DNA of 64,000 bases from CAZKXX01 sp964556705. GTDB lineage: Bacteria; Acidobacteriota; Terriglobia; UBA7540. A model generated the notes under the pieces. That model was given only the letters and a program-made list of their open reading frames with translations, did not search any database and had not been told where the DNA came from. The stretch spans positions 26,139 to 90,138 of the forward strand of contig CAZKXX010000001.1 in assembly GCA_964556705.1 (NCBI GenBank), given 5' to 3'. Shown in pieces: positions 9,210-17,609 of the stretch. Positions within the stretch are counted from its first letter, which is position 1. Each line of letters begins with the position of its first letter. Position numbers and translations under genes: made by a program.

Positions 9210-9258
9210 GTCCGTTGGCACCTTGGAGTGGGAAAAACAGCGCGGGTGAATTTGCCGC

Positions 9259-10098
9259 TCACGGCCGGCACAGCCGCAGCAGCGCGATTTCAGAAGGGCA
9301 TCCGACGCGAATGGGCAGCAGGACTTTTCCGATTCCGCGGCTGATATAAATCTGCGTGCCGTTCAGCCGGTTCCAGCCCTCCACAAAACGCTCCCCGAGC
9401 TTCGAGCGCCCGTAAACGGACCCGACCACCGGCAGCCGGACCTGTCCGCCGTGCGTGTGTCCGGAGAGAACCAGGTCCACGCCGTGCTCGGCAGCCTGTC
9501 GAACGCCGATGGGATTGTGGCAGAGGAGGATTTTGGCGTCGCGCGAGGGGACGTGACGGAGCGCCGCGGGAAGGTCGTCGGCGCCGTACCAGAGGTCGTC
9601 CACGCCGACCATCCACAAGTGGGCGCCGCGTGCGCGCAGCGCGAAGTGCCCGTTGCGCAGCACGCGGATGCGCTCCGATTTCAGGGCGCGCGTCACCTCT
9701 TCCGGGTCGGTCGAAAAATCGTGATTGCCGAGCACCGCGAAGACACCGAGCCGCGCCCGCAGCTTCCCCAGCGCGCGCGCCACCGGCCAGATGGTCGAAC
9801 GCGAGAGCGTGACGTAATCGCCCGTCAGCGCCACCAGGTCCGGCTTCAGCCGGTTGGCGAGGTGCACGGCGCGTTCCACGTCTTCGAGGGGGGTGAACAG
9901 GCTGTGATGGACGTCCGTGAGGTGAACGATGCGCAGACCGTCGAACGCTTCCGGCAGGCGCCGCAGCCAGATGTCGGTCTCCGTCAATTCCGGGTCGGGC
10001 CCGATGCCGCGCGGCGCGGAGGCGTCCCGACCGTTCAGCGCCAGCGTGATCAGCTTGCGGCGCTCCCGCAACCGCTGTGCCAGCAGCCTTTGTGGCAT
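9259..10098 (-). CDS. Calcineurin-like metallophosphoesterase (YkuE/YaeI type)
   Basis: A 279-residue enzyme with all five metallophosphoesterase blocks in order: LRIVHLTDVHHS, ALTGDYV, VFAVLGNHDF, ILLCHNP and LVLSGHTHGGQ. The layout matches the YkuE/YaeI group, some of which act on UDP-2,3-diacylglucosamine or other phosphodiesters. The substrate cannot be told from sequence. The frame stays open upstream to 10224 but that part overlaps the inositol monophosphatase gene and is Cys/Arg-rich junk, so the ATG at 10098 (MPQRLLAQRL) is chosen. It follows the phosphatase gene by 7 nt, in the same run as moaX and the M28 peptidase. Confidence 0.92.
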   Translation of the reverse strand: MPQRLLAQRLRERRKLITLALNGRDASAPRGIGPDPELTETDIWLRRLPEAFDGLRIVHLTDVHHSLFTPLEDVERAVHLANRLKPDLVALTGDYVTLSRSTIWPVARALGKLRARLGVFAVLGNHDFSTDPEEVTRALKSERIRVLRNGHFALRARGAHLWMVGVDDLWYGADDLPAALRHVPSRDAKILLCHNPIGVRQAAEHGVDLVLSGHTHGGQVRLPVVGSVYGRSKLGERFVEGWNRLNGTQIYISRGIGKVLLPIRVGCPSEIALLRLCRP

Positions 10099-10105
10099 CG
10101 AGTGT

Positions 10106-10903
10106 TCAACTCCTCGCCGGAACGCGCTGCGCGAGCACTTCCGCGAACACCGGCAGCATCTCGTCGTGCACCAGTCCGTTCGAGGCAAAAATGGGGTCGC
10201 CGCGGAGGTCGAACGCGCCGCCATTCAAATCGCTCACGCGCCCGCCCGCTTCCGTCACCAGCAGCGAACCCGCCGCCTTGTCCCAGGGATTCAGTTTCAG
10301 TTCCCAGAACGCCTCGAACCGTCCGCAAGCCACCGAACACAAATCCAGCGCCGCCGAGCCCGCCCGCCGGATGCCGTGCGAAAGCATCGTGAAACGGAAA
10401 TACAACTGGATGTTCAAGTCGTGGTTCCGCGCGAAAGGCGGAAAGCCCGTGGCGAGGAGGCTCTCGGCCAGCGTCGCGTTCTCGGAAACGCGGATTCGCT
10501 CGCCGTTCCGGAACGCGCCCGCCCCGCGTTCGACTGTGAAGAGCTCGTCGTGGATCGGGTCGAGCACGACTCCCGCCACCACTTCACCGCGCCGCGCCAG
10601 ACCCAAAGCGACGCAGAACACCGGAAAGCCGTGCGCGAAATTCGTCGTCCCGTCGAGCGGGTCCACGTACCAGCAGTATTCCGCGTCCGTTTGCCGCCCG
10701 CCGCCCTCTTCGCCTACGATGTCATGGTCGGGAAAGTGTTTCCGCAGCCGCTCCACGATGAGCGCTTCGGAGCGCCGGTCGGCCTGCGTGACGAGGTCGG
10801 AAGGACGCTTGTAGGAAATCTCCTTCGGTCGCTTGAAGAGGTCGGCCAGCAACGCGCCCGCCTCGCGCGCGATTTCCACCGCCGTTTCCAGGTGATTCGG
10901 CAT
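10106..10903 (-). CDS. Inositol monophosphatase family protein
   Basis: A 265-residue member of the IMPase/SuhB family of Mg2+-dependent, Li+-sensitive phosphatases. From the chosen ATG, motif 1 GEEGGG is at about 64-69, the metal-binding DPLDGTTN at about 81-88, and the C-terminal WDKAAGSLLVTEAGG carries the last metal ligand. Substrates may be inositol phosphates or other phosphomonoesters; SuhB homologues can also have RNA-related roles. The frame is open to a TTG at 10990 that overlaps the moaX stop, but homologues start at the helix LETAVEIAREAGALL, so the ATG at 10903 is used. Confidence 0.93.
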   Translation of the reverse strand: MPNHLETAVEIAREAGALLADLFKRPKEISYKRPSDLVTQADRRSEALIVERLRKHFPDHDIVGEEGGGRQTDAEYCWYVDPLDGTTNFAHGFPVFCVALGLARRGEVVAGVVLDPIHDELFTVERGAGAFRNGERIRVSENATLAESLLATGFPPFARNHDLNIQLYFRFTMLSHGIRRAGSAALDLCSVACGRFEAFWELKLNPWDKAAGSLLVTEAGGRVSDLNGGAFDLRGDPIFASNGLVHDEMLPVFAEVLAQRVPARS

Positions 10904-10986
10904 CAGTTCCGTTTCCGAAGCAACGAGCCGCGCCTGCGCAACACGGATTCCCCGCGGGCCTTTTCCCCCGCGAAGGATTCGATGGC

Positions 10987-11691
10987 TCAATGCTTCACTG
11001 ATTCAATCAGAACTTTCGTCTGTCCCTCGCCTTCGGCCCAGACCGCGCCGTCCTCGAAGTATTCCTTCTTCCAAATCGGGACGATCTGCTTCAGCCGGTC
11101 CATGGCGTAGCGGCAGGCGTCAAACGCCGCGCGCCGGTGCGCGGACGTCACGATCATCACCACGCTCGTCTCGCCGATTTCGAGCCGCCCGAGCCGGTGA
11201 ATCATCCCCACGCGGTCCACGTCGAACTGCCCGTGGATTTCGCGTCCGATTTCTTCCATTTTGAGAACGGCCATCGGCTCGTACGCTTCGTATTCGAGGT
11301 AGAGCGTCCGCCGCCCGCGCGAGTTGTCGCGCACGATTCCTTCAAACACCACGACCGCGCCGTCCGCCGGAGCTTTCAAATCGTCGGCCAGCCGCTGTGT
11401 GGGAATTTTCTCGCGCGTCAGCCGGAAAAAATCCGCCGTGTCCGGCGCGCCCCCGCTCACCGGCGGCATGAAGGCCACTTCATCGCCCTCCGCCAGCAGC
11501 CGTGCCCGCGAAGCGATTTCCTGGTTGACCGCGACGGCCAGCGCGCCTTCCAGCTCGCGCAGGCGCGGAAAGCGCTGTTCGTAATCGCGCCAGAGGTCGT
11601 CGAGGCGCGAGCCGTCACGCACGCTCACATTTTCTTCGCGCGCGCCCGTCAGGTCGCCCAGCATCCCGAAGAAGAGGACTTTGACCTTCAT
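10987..11691 (-). CDS. moaX: Molybdopterin synthase MoaD-MoaE fusion (MoaX type)
   Basis: A 234-residue fusion of both subunits of MPT synthase, which inserts two sulfurs into precursor Z during molybdenum-cofactor synthesis. Residues 1-81 are MoaD: the ubiquitin-like fold begins MKVKVLFFGMLGDLTG and ends in MPPVSGG, with the diglycine at 80-81. Residues from about 85 are MoaE (VVFEGIVRDNSRGR, EYEAYEPMA, then IWKKEYFEDG containing the catalytic lysines). MoaD must carry a C-terminal thiocarboxylate on Gly-Gly, so the fusion implies proteolytic release, as reported for mycobacterial MoaX. Its ATG overlaps the stop of the upstream M28 peptidase gene (ATGA). No other moa gene is in view. Confidence 0.95.
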   Translation of the reverse strand: MKVKVLFFGMLGDLTGAREENVSVRDGSRLDDLWRDYEQRFPRLRELEGALAVAVNQEIASRARLLAEGDEVAFMPPVSGGAPDTADFFRLTREKIPTQRLADDLKAPADGAVVVFEGIVRDNSRGRRTLYLEYEAYEPMAVLKMEEIGREIHGQFDVDRVGMIHRLGRLEIGETSVVMIVTSAHRRAAFDACRYAMDRLKQIVPIWKKEYFEDGAVWAEGEGQTKVLIESVKH

Positions 11692-13910
11692 CCTTCTCGA
11701 TCTTTCCCGCGCAAGCCCTGACGCTGCGGCGGCCGCGCGGCTTCGAGCGCGGCAATCGCCCGCTCGAGCGTGGCTGTACCGCGCTCGATCGCCTCGCGCA
11801 CCTGCCGCAACTGTTCGCGCGCGGTCTGCCAGTCCTTGCGCTCGACCGCCTCGCGAACGCCCGGAAAAATGGCCGCCTCGTACCCAGTATACACGCCGGG
11901 CGCATAGAAGGCATGGCGAAACCAGGCGCGGCCCGGCAGGCCCGCCGGCAGCAGGAAGTCGCGTTCCACCTGGACGAGCGCGCGGTTCAGCGCGCTTCGT
12001 TCGGCCTCCCTAAGCTCCTCGCCGCCCGCGGCTTCCATCCGACGGCGCAGGCGCGCGGCGGCTTCCGCAAAGCGCGTCGCGGAGGCGCGAGCTCGCCCCA
12101 CCGGCAGCGCGGAATGTGCGCCCGCTTTCTTCAGCTCCTTTTCGAGTTGGTCGAAGTAGCCGCGCAGCGCCCGCCCGTAATCCTCGAAGTCGAAGGGAAC
12201 AATCTCCGCCCCCGCCAGCCGCAGCCCCATCACGCCGAACACCTGCGCCGCGGCCACGCTGTATTCAAACGTCGGATCGCCGAACGTCGCCATCCAGTGG
12301 AAGTCATCAGCCTCAGCGTGATAGACGCCGAAAGGCCCGCTGAAGCCGAGGTCGGCGGCGGGCACTCCTGCGTGCTGAAGGAACGGCGTGTAGTCGGACC
12401 CGCTGCCGAGCTCGCCCACACGAGGCTCGCCCGGTCCCCCGGGTCCCTCGAGCGAAGTCGCGGGTGAAAGTCCGCCTTCGCGCCCGCGTTGCGGCGCGTG
12501 GCTCCTCCAGGCATCGAGCAACGCCAGTTGCGTCTTCGGGTCGCGCACCCCGCCCGCCACTTCGCGAATCAGCCGGCTGAGAGACGGAACGGCCGCGGCG
12601 TTGAAGTTCGGCCCCGAAACGCCGACGTCCATGTTGAGATAAGCCACCGCGTGCCGCCGCAGGTGTTCGACGTTTTCCTCCACCCATTCGGTCGAGCCGA
12701 TCAAGCCGAACTCCTCCGCGTCCCAGCTCGCCAGCAGAATCGTGCGTCGCGGCCGCCAGCCGCGCTTCAGCAGTTCGCCGTAACCGCGCGCCACGGCCAG
12801 CAGCGGAGCTGTGCCGCTCGCGGCGTCCACCGCGCCGTAACCCCATGCGTCGCGATGGTTGCCGAGGATCACCCAAGCCTCGGGCTCCGTCGCGCCAGGA
12901 ATCTCCGCGATGACGTTCCAGATGGGGCGCACCTGGAAGTCCATTTCGAGGTCCATCTCGACGCGCGAGCTTCCCGGCCCCACGCGGTAAACAAACGGCA
13001 GCGCGCCCTGCCACTCGCCCGGCGCTTCAAAACCCTGCAGATTTTCGAGGATGGGCGCGGCGTCCCGCCAGGAAAGCGGCGCCGTGGGAATGCGCGGCAG
13101 CGTGCGGGCCTGGTCGATCGTCAGCCGCGGAGCTTCTGCCGTCGCGGCCACGCCGGGTGTGAGCGGGTCGCCCGCGTGGCCGGTCAAATAAAGGATCGAG
13201 CCCTGCTGCACCGCCGTCGCCGGCCGCCAAGGGCCGTCGGGATAGACTTCCCCGCGCCGGAAACCGTCGTCGGCGGGATCGGAATAAATCAGCAGCCCGG
13301 CGGCGCCGCGTTGCTCGGCCACATAAGCCTTCACGCCGCGAAAACATTTTCCGTAGCGCGCCAGCACGATTTTCCCGCGCGCGTCCACACCGAGCTTGTC
13401 GAGGTGCGCGTAATCCTCCGGCAGACCGTAGTTCGCGTAAACCACCGGAGCTTCCACGCGCCCCGAAGGCGAGTAGGCGTTGTAGGCGGGCCGCGGCGCG
13501 CCGCGGTTTTCGTTTTCGCCAGTGGCTTCTGATTCCGGCGTCGGCCCGGGACGGAAGTGCGGTTCGACCAGATCCACGCGGACCTTGCGCGGCATCGGGA
13601 GCAGGACTCGATATTCGACAAGGCGCGCGTCGAGCCCCGCGGCGCGGAATTCGCCGAGCACGAATTCGGCGCTGCGGCGCCCTTCTTCGGTGCCGGCGAT
13701 GCGCGGCGCGCGCGTCAATTCGCGCAGGTCGGCGCGCGCGCGTTGGGGGGTGGGCGAAGCGAGAAAGAGGCGTTCGAATTCCGCGTGACGCGCCGAGGCG
13801 GCGGGCGAGAAGGCGCGCAGCGCCGAAGCGGGCGCGCGGCCGCCGCCCAGCGTCAACGCGCCGGCGGTGGCTGCAATCAGAAATGCTGCCGCCGTAATGG
13901 CCCGCTTCAC
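11688..13910 (-). CDS. M28 family metallopeptidase, glutamate carboxypeptidase II-like
   Basis: A 740-residue secreted peptidase with an N-terminal signal peptide (ITAAAFLIAATAGALTLGGG). It has the GCPII/transferrin-receptor architecture: protease domain, inserted PA domain (GKIVLARYGKCFRGVKAYVA) and C-terminal dimerisation helices. The two-zinc site is intact: GNHRDAWGYGAVDAASGTA gives the first His and bridging Asp, DAEEFGLIGS the Glu-Glu pair, YLNMDVGVSG an Asp and VYHAEADD the last His. Family members remove C-terminal acidic residues from peptides. The stop overlaps the moaX start (ATGA), so both are probably cotranscribed, but a functional link is not obvious. Confidence 0.93.
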   Translation of the reverse strand: MKRAITAAAFLIAATAGALTLGGGRAPASALRAFSPAASARHAEFERLFLASPTPQRARADLRELTRAPRIAGTEEGRRSAEFVLGEFRAAGLDARLVEYRVLLPMPRKVRVDLVEPHFRPGPTPESEATGENENRGAPRPAYNAYSPSGRVEAPVVYANYGLPEDYAHLDKLGVDARGKIVLARYGKCFRGVKAYVAEQRGAAGLLIYSDPADDGFRRGEVYPDGPWRPATAVQQGSILYLTGHAGDPLTPGVAATAEAPRLTIDQARTLPRIPTAPLSWRDAAPILENLQGFEAPGEWQGALPFVYRVGPGSSRVEMDLEMDFQVRPIWNVIAEIPGATEPEAWVILGNHRDAWGYGAVDAASGTAPLLAVARGYGELLKRGWRPRRTILLASWDAEEFGLIGSTEWVEENVEHLRRHAVAYLNMDVGVSGPNFNAAAVPSLSRLIREVAGGVRDPKTQLALLDAWRSHAPQRGREGGLSPATSLEGPGGPGEPRVGELGSGSDYTPFLQHAGVPAADLGFSGPFGVYHAEADDFHWMATFGDPTFEYSVAAAQVFGVMGLRLAGAEIVPFDFEDYGRALRGYFDQLEKELKKAGAHSALPVGRARASATRFAEAAARLRRRMEAAGGEELREAERSALNRALVQVERDFLLPAGLPGRAWFRHAFYAPGVYTGYEAAIFPGVREAVERKDWQTAREQLRQVREAIERGTATLERAIAALEAARPPQRQGLRGKDREG

Positions 13911-14088
13911 TCTCTCAACTCCGGTCGGGTTTCCGCGCGCCCCTGTCCGCCGCGACGCGCAGCGCGAAAAATGCGATTATACACGTCCTGAGCAGCGAAG
14001 GCAGGAGGTTCGACGCGGAGCATCTGTGCGCTGAACCAGGGCGCCCAAAGGGGGGAGAGACCCTGCTCGCGGCGCGGGACGGGAAATC

Positions 14089-14445
14089 ATGAGCGCGATT
14101 CTTCTGATTGGAAAAGACTGGCCGGCGCGCGCGCTGATCCGCGCCCAGCTGCTGGAAGAAGGTTTTGATGTGGAGGCGCACGAAGCGCTCGACCCGGCGC
14201 TCGCGAGCCTCGAGTCGAGTGAAATCCTGCCCGCGCTCGTCCTCGCCGACGTCTCCGCGAGCGATGACCCCGCCGACGACGTCGAGCAACTCGCCGCCTG
14301 GGCCAGCCAGCTTCCCGTCTGGATCATCGCCGCGCCCAGTCTGATCCGCCGCCAGACGCTCAAGGGGCGCGGATTTGAGATGATTCTCTTCCGCCCCGTG
14401 GATGTCGGTGAACTCATCGAACAAATCAAACGCCGATTGGCGTGA
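14089..14445 (+). CDS. Degenerate response-regulator receiver domain, single-domain
   Basis: A 118-residue protein with the alpha/beta rhythm of a CheY-type receiver and nothing else. The phospho-acceptor Asp is kept (LVLADVSAS, D54). The acidic pair after strand 1 is replaced by IGKDW, the Thr/Ser switch position is Ala (WIIAAPS) and the invariant Lys is Arg (LFRPVD). The protein may therefore be poorly phosphorylated or act as a phosphorylation-independent adaptor. It is flanked by the divergent M28 peptidase and a convergent GH88-like gene, with no kinase nearby. GGGAAATC precedes the ATG. Confidence 0.7.
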   Translation: MSAILLIGKDWPARALIRAQLLEEGFDVEAHEALDPALASLESSEILPALVLADVSASDDPADDVEQLAAWASQLPVWIIAAPSLIRRQTLKGRGFEMILFRPVDVGELIEQIKRRLA

Positions 14446-14459
14446 AGGGGGACAGGGCG

Positions 14460-14579
14460 TGTCATCCTGAGCCTCGACGCCGCTCATCGGGGCGAAGGAT
14501 CTCTGCATTTCCGGTATCAGGCAAATGCAAAGGTCCTTTGTTGCCCCGATCGAAAGCATCGGGGCTCCTCAGGATGACA
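14460..14579. repeat. Palindromic MITE/REP-like hairpin element
   Basis: TGTCATCCTGAG at 14460-14471 is the exact inverse of CTCAGGATGACA at 14568-14579. Inside these 12-bp ends the arms continue to match imperfectly: ATCGGGGC, an AAGGA region and GCATTT on the left mirror AAATGC, GGTCCTTT and GCCCCGAT on the right. The whole 120 bp can fold into one long hairpin with its apex near 14515. It sits between two convergent genes and could also act as a bidirectional terminator. The TCATCCTGAG...GAAGGATCT wording resembles dispersed elements known from several phyla. Confidence 0.65.
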
Positions 14580-14605
14580 GCCTCAAGTTTTTTCTGAGCA
14601 ACCTG

Positions 14606-15985
14606 CTAGATGTTGAAGAACGTCAGCGGCGTTTCGCCGCGCGCCTCGCGCAGAACCAGCAGCGCCAGCTCGCGCGCGTGGTAGTCACCCCACATCGTGG
14701 CTTCGCCGCAGGGAATATTGCGGCCGGGCGGAACGTAATCCCAGCCGTTCGGCCGGTGATAGATGGAGTGCAGAATCAGACCCTGATGGGCCGGGTCCTT
14801 TGAAAGGTAGGGCTCGTCGAAGAGCGCGCTGGTCACGGTCAGCGCCGCCTGCCGGTATTTTTTCGCATCCGTATCGCGCCCCTTCACGCGACTGAGGTAA
14901 TTCCCCAGCCGCCACAAACCCTGCGCGGCAATCGCCGCCGCGGAACTGTCCACCGGCTCGATATCGTTGAACGGGTCGCTCGCGCGCGCGAGATAGTCGC
15001 CGAGTCTGGCGAGCCCGGGCGCACCCGTGTCCCAGTAAGGAATTCCGTCGAGCGGAGTGTTCGTAAGATAAAAGTCGCAGGTCGCTTCCGCGGCGCGCAG
15101 AAACGAGCCTTCGATTTCGGCGCGCCCGCCGAAAGGCGCGAGCTCCGCGTCGCCGAGCGCGGCAAGAAATTCCAGCTCCTCCGCGAATCCCAGCATCGCC
15201 CAGGCCAGGCCGCGCGTCCAGGTCGAGAACGGAGACCAGCCCTGCTGCGTCGAGGGCGCGCGATAAGTGCCCGTCGTCACGTTGAACAGCGCTTCGTGCG
15301 CCACGCGGCCGCGCACGTCGTAGGCATCGCGGCCTTCGCCGTAATAGACCGAATACTCCGCCGTAACCAGCGCGTGATGAATCAGCCGTTCGAGGAGCGA
15401 AATGCGGGCGTCCAGCTCGCCCCCCAGGGTATGGCCCAGCCGGTGGGCGAGGGCAAGCGAGCGCAGCGTGCGCATGGTGTCAATGAAGAGCGAATGCGGG
15501 CCGTTGAAGGAGCAAACAAGGCCGCGACCGTCGGCCAGCCGCGTCCAGCGCGCCGCCTGCACCGCTCCGCTCACTTGAAGGGCCATGCGCCAGTGATCGC
15601 GTTCAGCTTCGCTCGCTTCGATTTTTCCTTCTTTCGCCAGGCGCAGCAAATTGCCGTACGTGCTGACGATGTTGAACCCGTGGTCGTGCACGCCCGTGTG
15701 CGTCAGGCGCGAAGTCATGTGCGCGAGCGTGCCGGTACGGCCGAAATCGAGCGCCCGCCGGTCACCCGTCGCCTCGAACTCGAGCAGCGCCGAGCCGAAT
15801 AGAAATCCCAGCGTCCACTCCGTCCACTCTCGCGCCGTGTAAACGCCCCGGACCGTGAAGACGGGCGTTCCCTGCTCCGGCTTCCAGGCGTCGGCGATGG
15901 CGCGAAGTTTGGGACCCGAGAGCTCGAAGAGGCGCTCCGCTTTGGACTTGAGTTCCGAGGGAGTCAAGTTTGCATTGATTCGCAT
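14606..15985 (-). CDS. Glycoside hydrolase family 88-like (unsaturated glucuronyl hydrolase type)
   Basis: A 459-residue alpha/alpha-barrel enzyme. HDHGF near residue 101 and SLFIDTMRTL near 169 align with the two catalytic aspartates of unsaturated glucuronyl hydrolase (D88 and D149 in the Bacillus enzyme). The later STQQGWSPFSTWTRGLAWAM is the family's substrate-binding block. Such enzymes hydrate the double bond of unsaturated uronyl sugars left by polysaccharide lyases. No lyase is nearby, so the substrate is open. No signal peptide is seen. The ATG at 15985 (MRINANLTP) is chosen because the open frame upstream is low-complexity intergenic sequence. Confidence 0.85.
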   Translation of the reverse strand: MRINANLTPSELKSKAERLFELSGPKLRAIADAWKPEQGTPVFTVRGVYTAREWTEWTLGFLFGSALLEFEATGDRRALDFGRTGTLAHMTSRLTHTGVHDHGFNIVSTYGNLLRLAKEGKIEASEAERDHWRMALQVSGAVQAARWTRLADGRGLVCSFNGPHSLFIDTMRTLRSLALAHRLGHTLGGELDARISLLERLIHHALVTAEYSVYYGEGRDAYDVRGRVAHEALFNVTTGTYRAPSTQQGWSPFSTWTRGLAWAMLGFAEELEFLAALGDAELAPFGGRAEIEGSFLRAAEATCDFYLTNTPLDGIPYWDTGAPGLARLGDYLARASDPFNDIEPVDSSAAAIAAQGLWRLGNYLSRVKGRDTDAKKYRQAALTVTSALFDEPYLSKDPAHQGLILHSIYHRPNGWDYVPPGRNIPCGEATMWGDYHARELALLVLREARGETPLTFFNI

Positions 15986-16175
15986 GAAGAATGATTTCGC
16001 GACCCTTCCTGGTTGTCGGTGACTGGTTTTCAGTGGTTGGTTGTCCCGTGGCTCGGAACGGGTAAAACGTTCTACAAAGGGGAGGCGAGCTGCCGTGGCT
16101 CCGCCAAGGGGAATAGACTTCCGGCAACACATAACAGCCCGCACACAACCAACCACGACCACCAACAACGGACGG

Positions 16176-16976
16176 CTACAATTTCCGCAGGTGAAACCCT
16201 CCGTCCACGTTCACCACTTCTCCGGTCGAAAACGGCAGCCGCTCCTCAGCGATGGCGCGCACGGCGCGGCCCACGTCTTCCGGCGTTCCCCAGCGGCGGA
16301 TGGGCCACACGCCCTCTTCGATCATCCGGTCGTAGCGTTCCTTCACGTGCGGCGGCGAGGTCATGTCCGTCGAGATGACGCCCGGACGCACCTCGAAAAC
16401 CTGGATGCCGTGCCCGGCCAGGCGCAGAGCGAAAAGTGGCGTCAGCATCGCCAGCGCCGCCTTGCTCACACAGTACTCGCCGCGATTCAGGCCCGCCGCG
16501 TAGGCGGAAATCGAGCCGATGGTCACAATCTTCGGTTTCGGGCTGCGCCGCGCGAGTTCTTCGGGCCGCGAGAGCCAGAAATTCGCCGCCGCCTGTGTGA
16601 GAAAATAAGGCGCTTTGACGTTCACGTCCATCAGGCGGTCGAAACTCTCCTCCGTCGTCTCGAGGATGTCCACGCGCACCTTCGCCGCCACACCCGCATT
16701 GTTCACCAGCAAGTCGAGCCAGCCAAAACGGTCGGTGACCTCGGCAAGCAGGCGCGCGCGGTCCGCGCGGTTGGAAATGTCCGCCTGGAAGATTTCAAAT
16801 GTCGTGCCCGAACCCGCCGGAGCGCTCTGCCGGCAGAGTTCGCGGCACTCTTCGGCGGCGGCGCGGTTTCCGGCATAATTGATTGCCACGCTCCATCCGG
16901 CGCGCGCCAGTTCCAGCGCGATGCCGCGCCCGATGCCGCGCGAAGACCCGGTGACCAGAGCGACGGGGGTCGACAT
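16176..16976 (-). CDS. SDR family oxidoreductase (3-ketoacyl-ACP reductase-like)
   Basis: A classical short-chain dehydrogenase/reductase of about 266 residues. The Rossmann motif [10 protein letters not shown] follows the first strand, NNAG lies mid-protein, and the catalytic YCVSK supplies Tyr and Lys with the upstream Ser in GSISAY. The C-terminal [10 protein letters not shown] is typical of FabG-like NAD(P)H reductases. The substrate cannot be assigned. The next gene on the strand is the GH88-like hydrolase, 190 nt downstream, so a carbohydrate substrate is conceivable. Two ATGs (16985 and 16976) are possible; homologues favour [10 protein letters not shown]. Confidence 0.93.
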   Translation of the reverse strand: MSTPVALVTGSSRGIGRGIALELARAGWSVAINYAGNRAAAEECRELCRQSAPAGSGTTFEIFQADISNRADRARLLAEVTDRFGWLDLLVNNAGVAAKVRVDILETTEESFDRLMDVNVKAPYFLTQAAANFWLSRPEELARRSPKPKIVTIGSISAYAAGLNRGEYCVSKAALAMLTPLFALRLAGHGIQVFEVRPGVISTDMTSPPHVKERYDRMIEEGVWPIRRWGTPEDVGRAVRAIAEERLPFSTGEVVNVDGGFHLRKL

Positions 16977-17002
16977 GCGCGGCATTGTAGCTGGTGGAAG
17001 AA

Positions 17003-17065
17003 CAGTTGTCAGTAGTCAGTTGTCCTTGGTCCGTCGTCCCTGGTCCCCGGTCCGTTGTCTGTCGA
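17003..17065. repeat. Degenerate short-period intergenic repeat
   Basis: The region reads as loosely repeated 6-8 nt words (CAGTTGTCAGTAGTCAGTTG, then GGTCCGTCGTCCCTGGTCC). It occupies the divergent gap between the SDR gene and yjbQ. Similar word-like tracts occur near 16010-16045, 28525-28565 and 30537-30669. Confidence 0.4.
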
Positions 17066-17150
17066 ATCCCTTCGGTTCATGCGGAAGTGACCCCGGACAA
17101 GGAACGAAGGACTGAGGACGGTCCGCAATTCTCTTGAGCAGGGAGACGGA

Positions 17151-17564
17151 ATGAAATCTCATACGGAATATCTGTGGTTCAACACGAAGAAGCAGCGCGA
17201 GTTCATCAACATCACGCCCGAGCTCGAAAAGGCGCTCGGGAAGGCGGGCATCCGGGAAGGCCTGGTGCTCGCCTCGGCGATGCACATCACGGCGGGCGTT
17301 TACATCAACGACGATGAAAGCGGGCTGATCGCCGACATCGAGGAGTGGCTGGAAAAGCTCGCGCCCTTCCGGCGCGATTACCGGCACCACCAGACGGGCG
17401 AAACCAACGGCGACGCGCACCTGAAAAACCTCATCGTCGGCCATCAGGTCGTCGTGCCCGTCACGGACGGCAAGCTCGACCTCGGCCCGTGGCAGCAGGT
17501 CTTTTACGCCGAATTCGACGGCCAGCGGCGGAAGCGCGTGCTGATCAAGGTGCTCGGCGAGTAG
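17151..17564 (+). CDS. YjbQ family protein (UPF0047)
   Basis: A 137-residue single-domain protein covering the whole YjbQ/UPF0047 fold: [19 protein letters not shown], then [33 protein letters not shown] and [16 protein letters not shown]. Conserved His residues cluster at a putative active site. Homologues have been reported to have weak thiamine-phosphate synthase activity, but the physiological role is unsettled. GGGAGACGGA gives a ribosome site before the ATG. It is convergent with the pyruvate dehydrogenase E2 gene. Confidence 0.9.
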   Translation: MKSHTEYLWFNTKKQREFINITPELEKALGKAGIREGLVLASAMHITAGVYINDDESGLIADIEEWLEKLAPFRRDYRHHQTGETNGDAHLKNLIVGHQVVVPVTDGKLDLGPWQQVFYAEFDGQRRKRVLIKVLGE

Positions 17565-17609
17565 GGGCGCGGCTCGGCGCGCGCGGAACATCAACCGTGC
17601 CGCGTCCGA

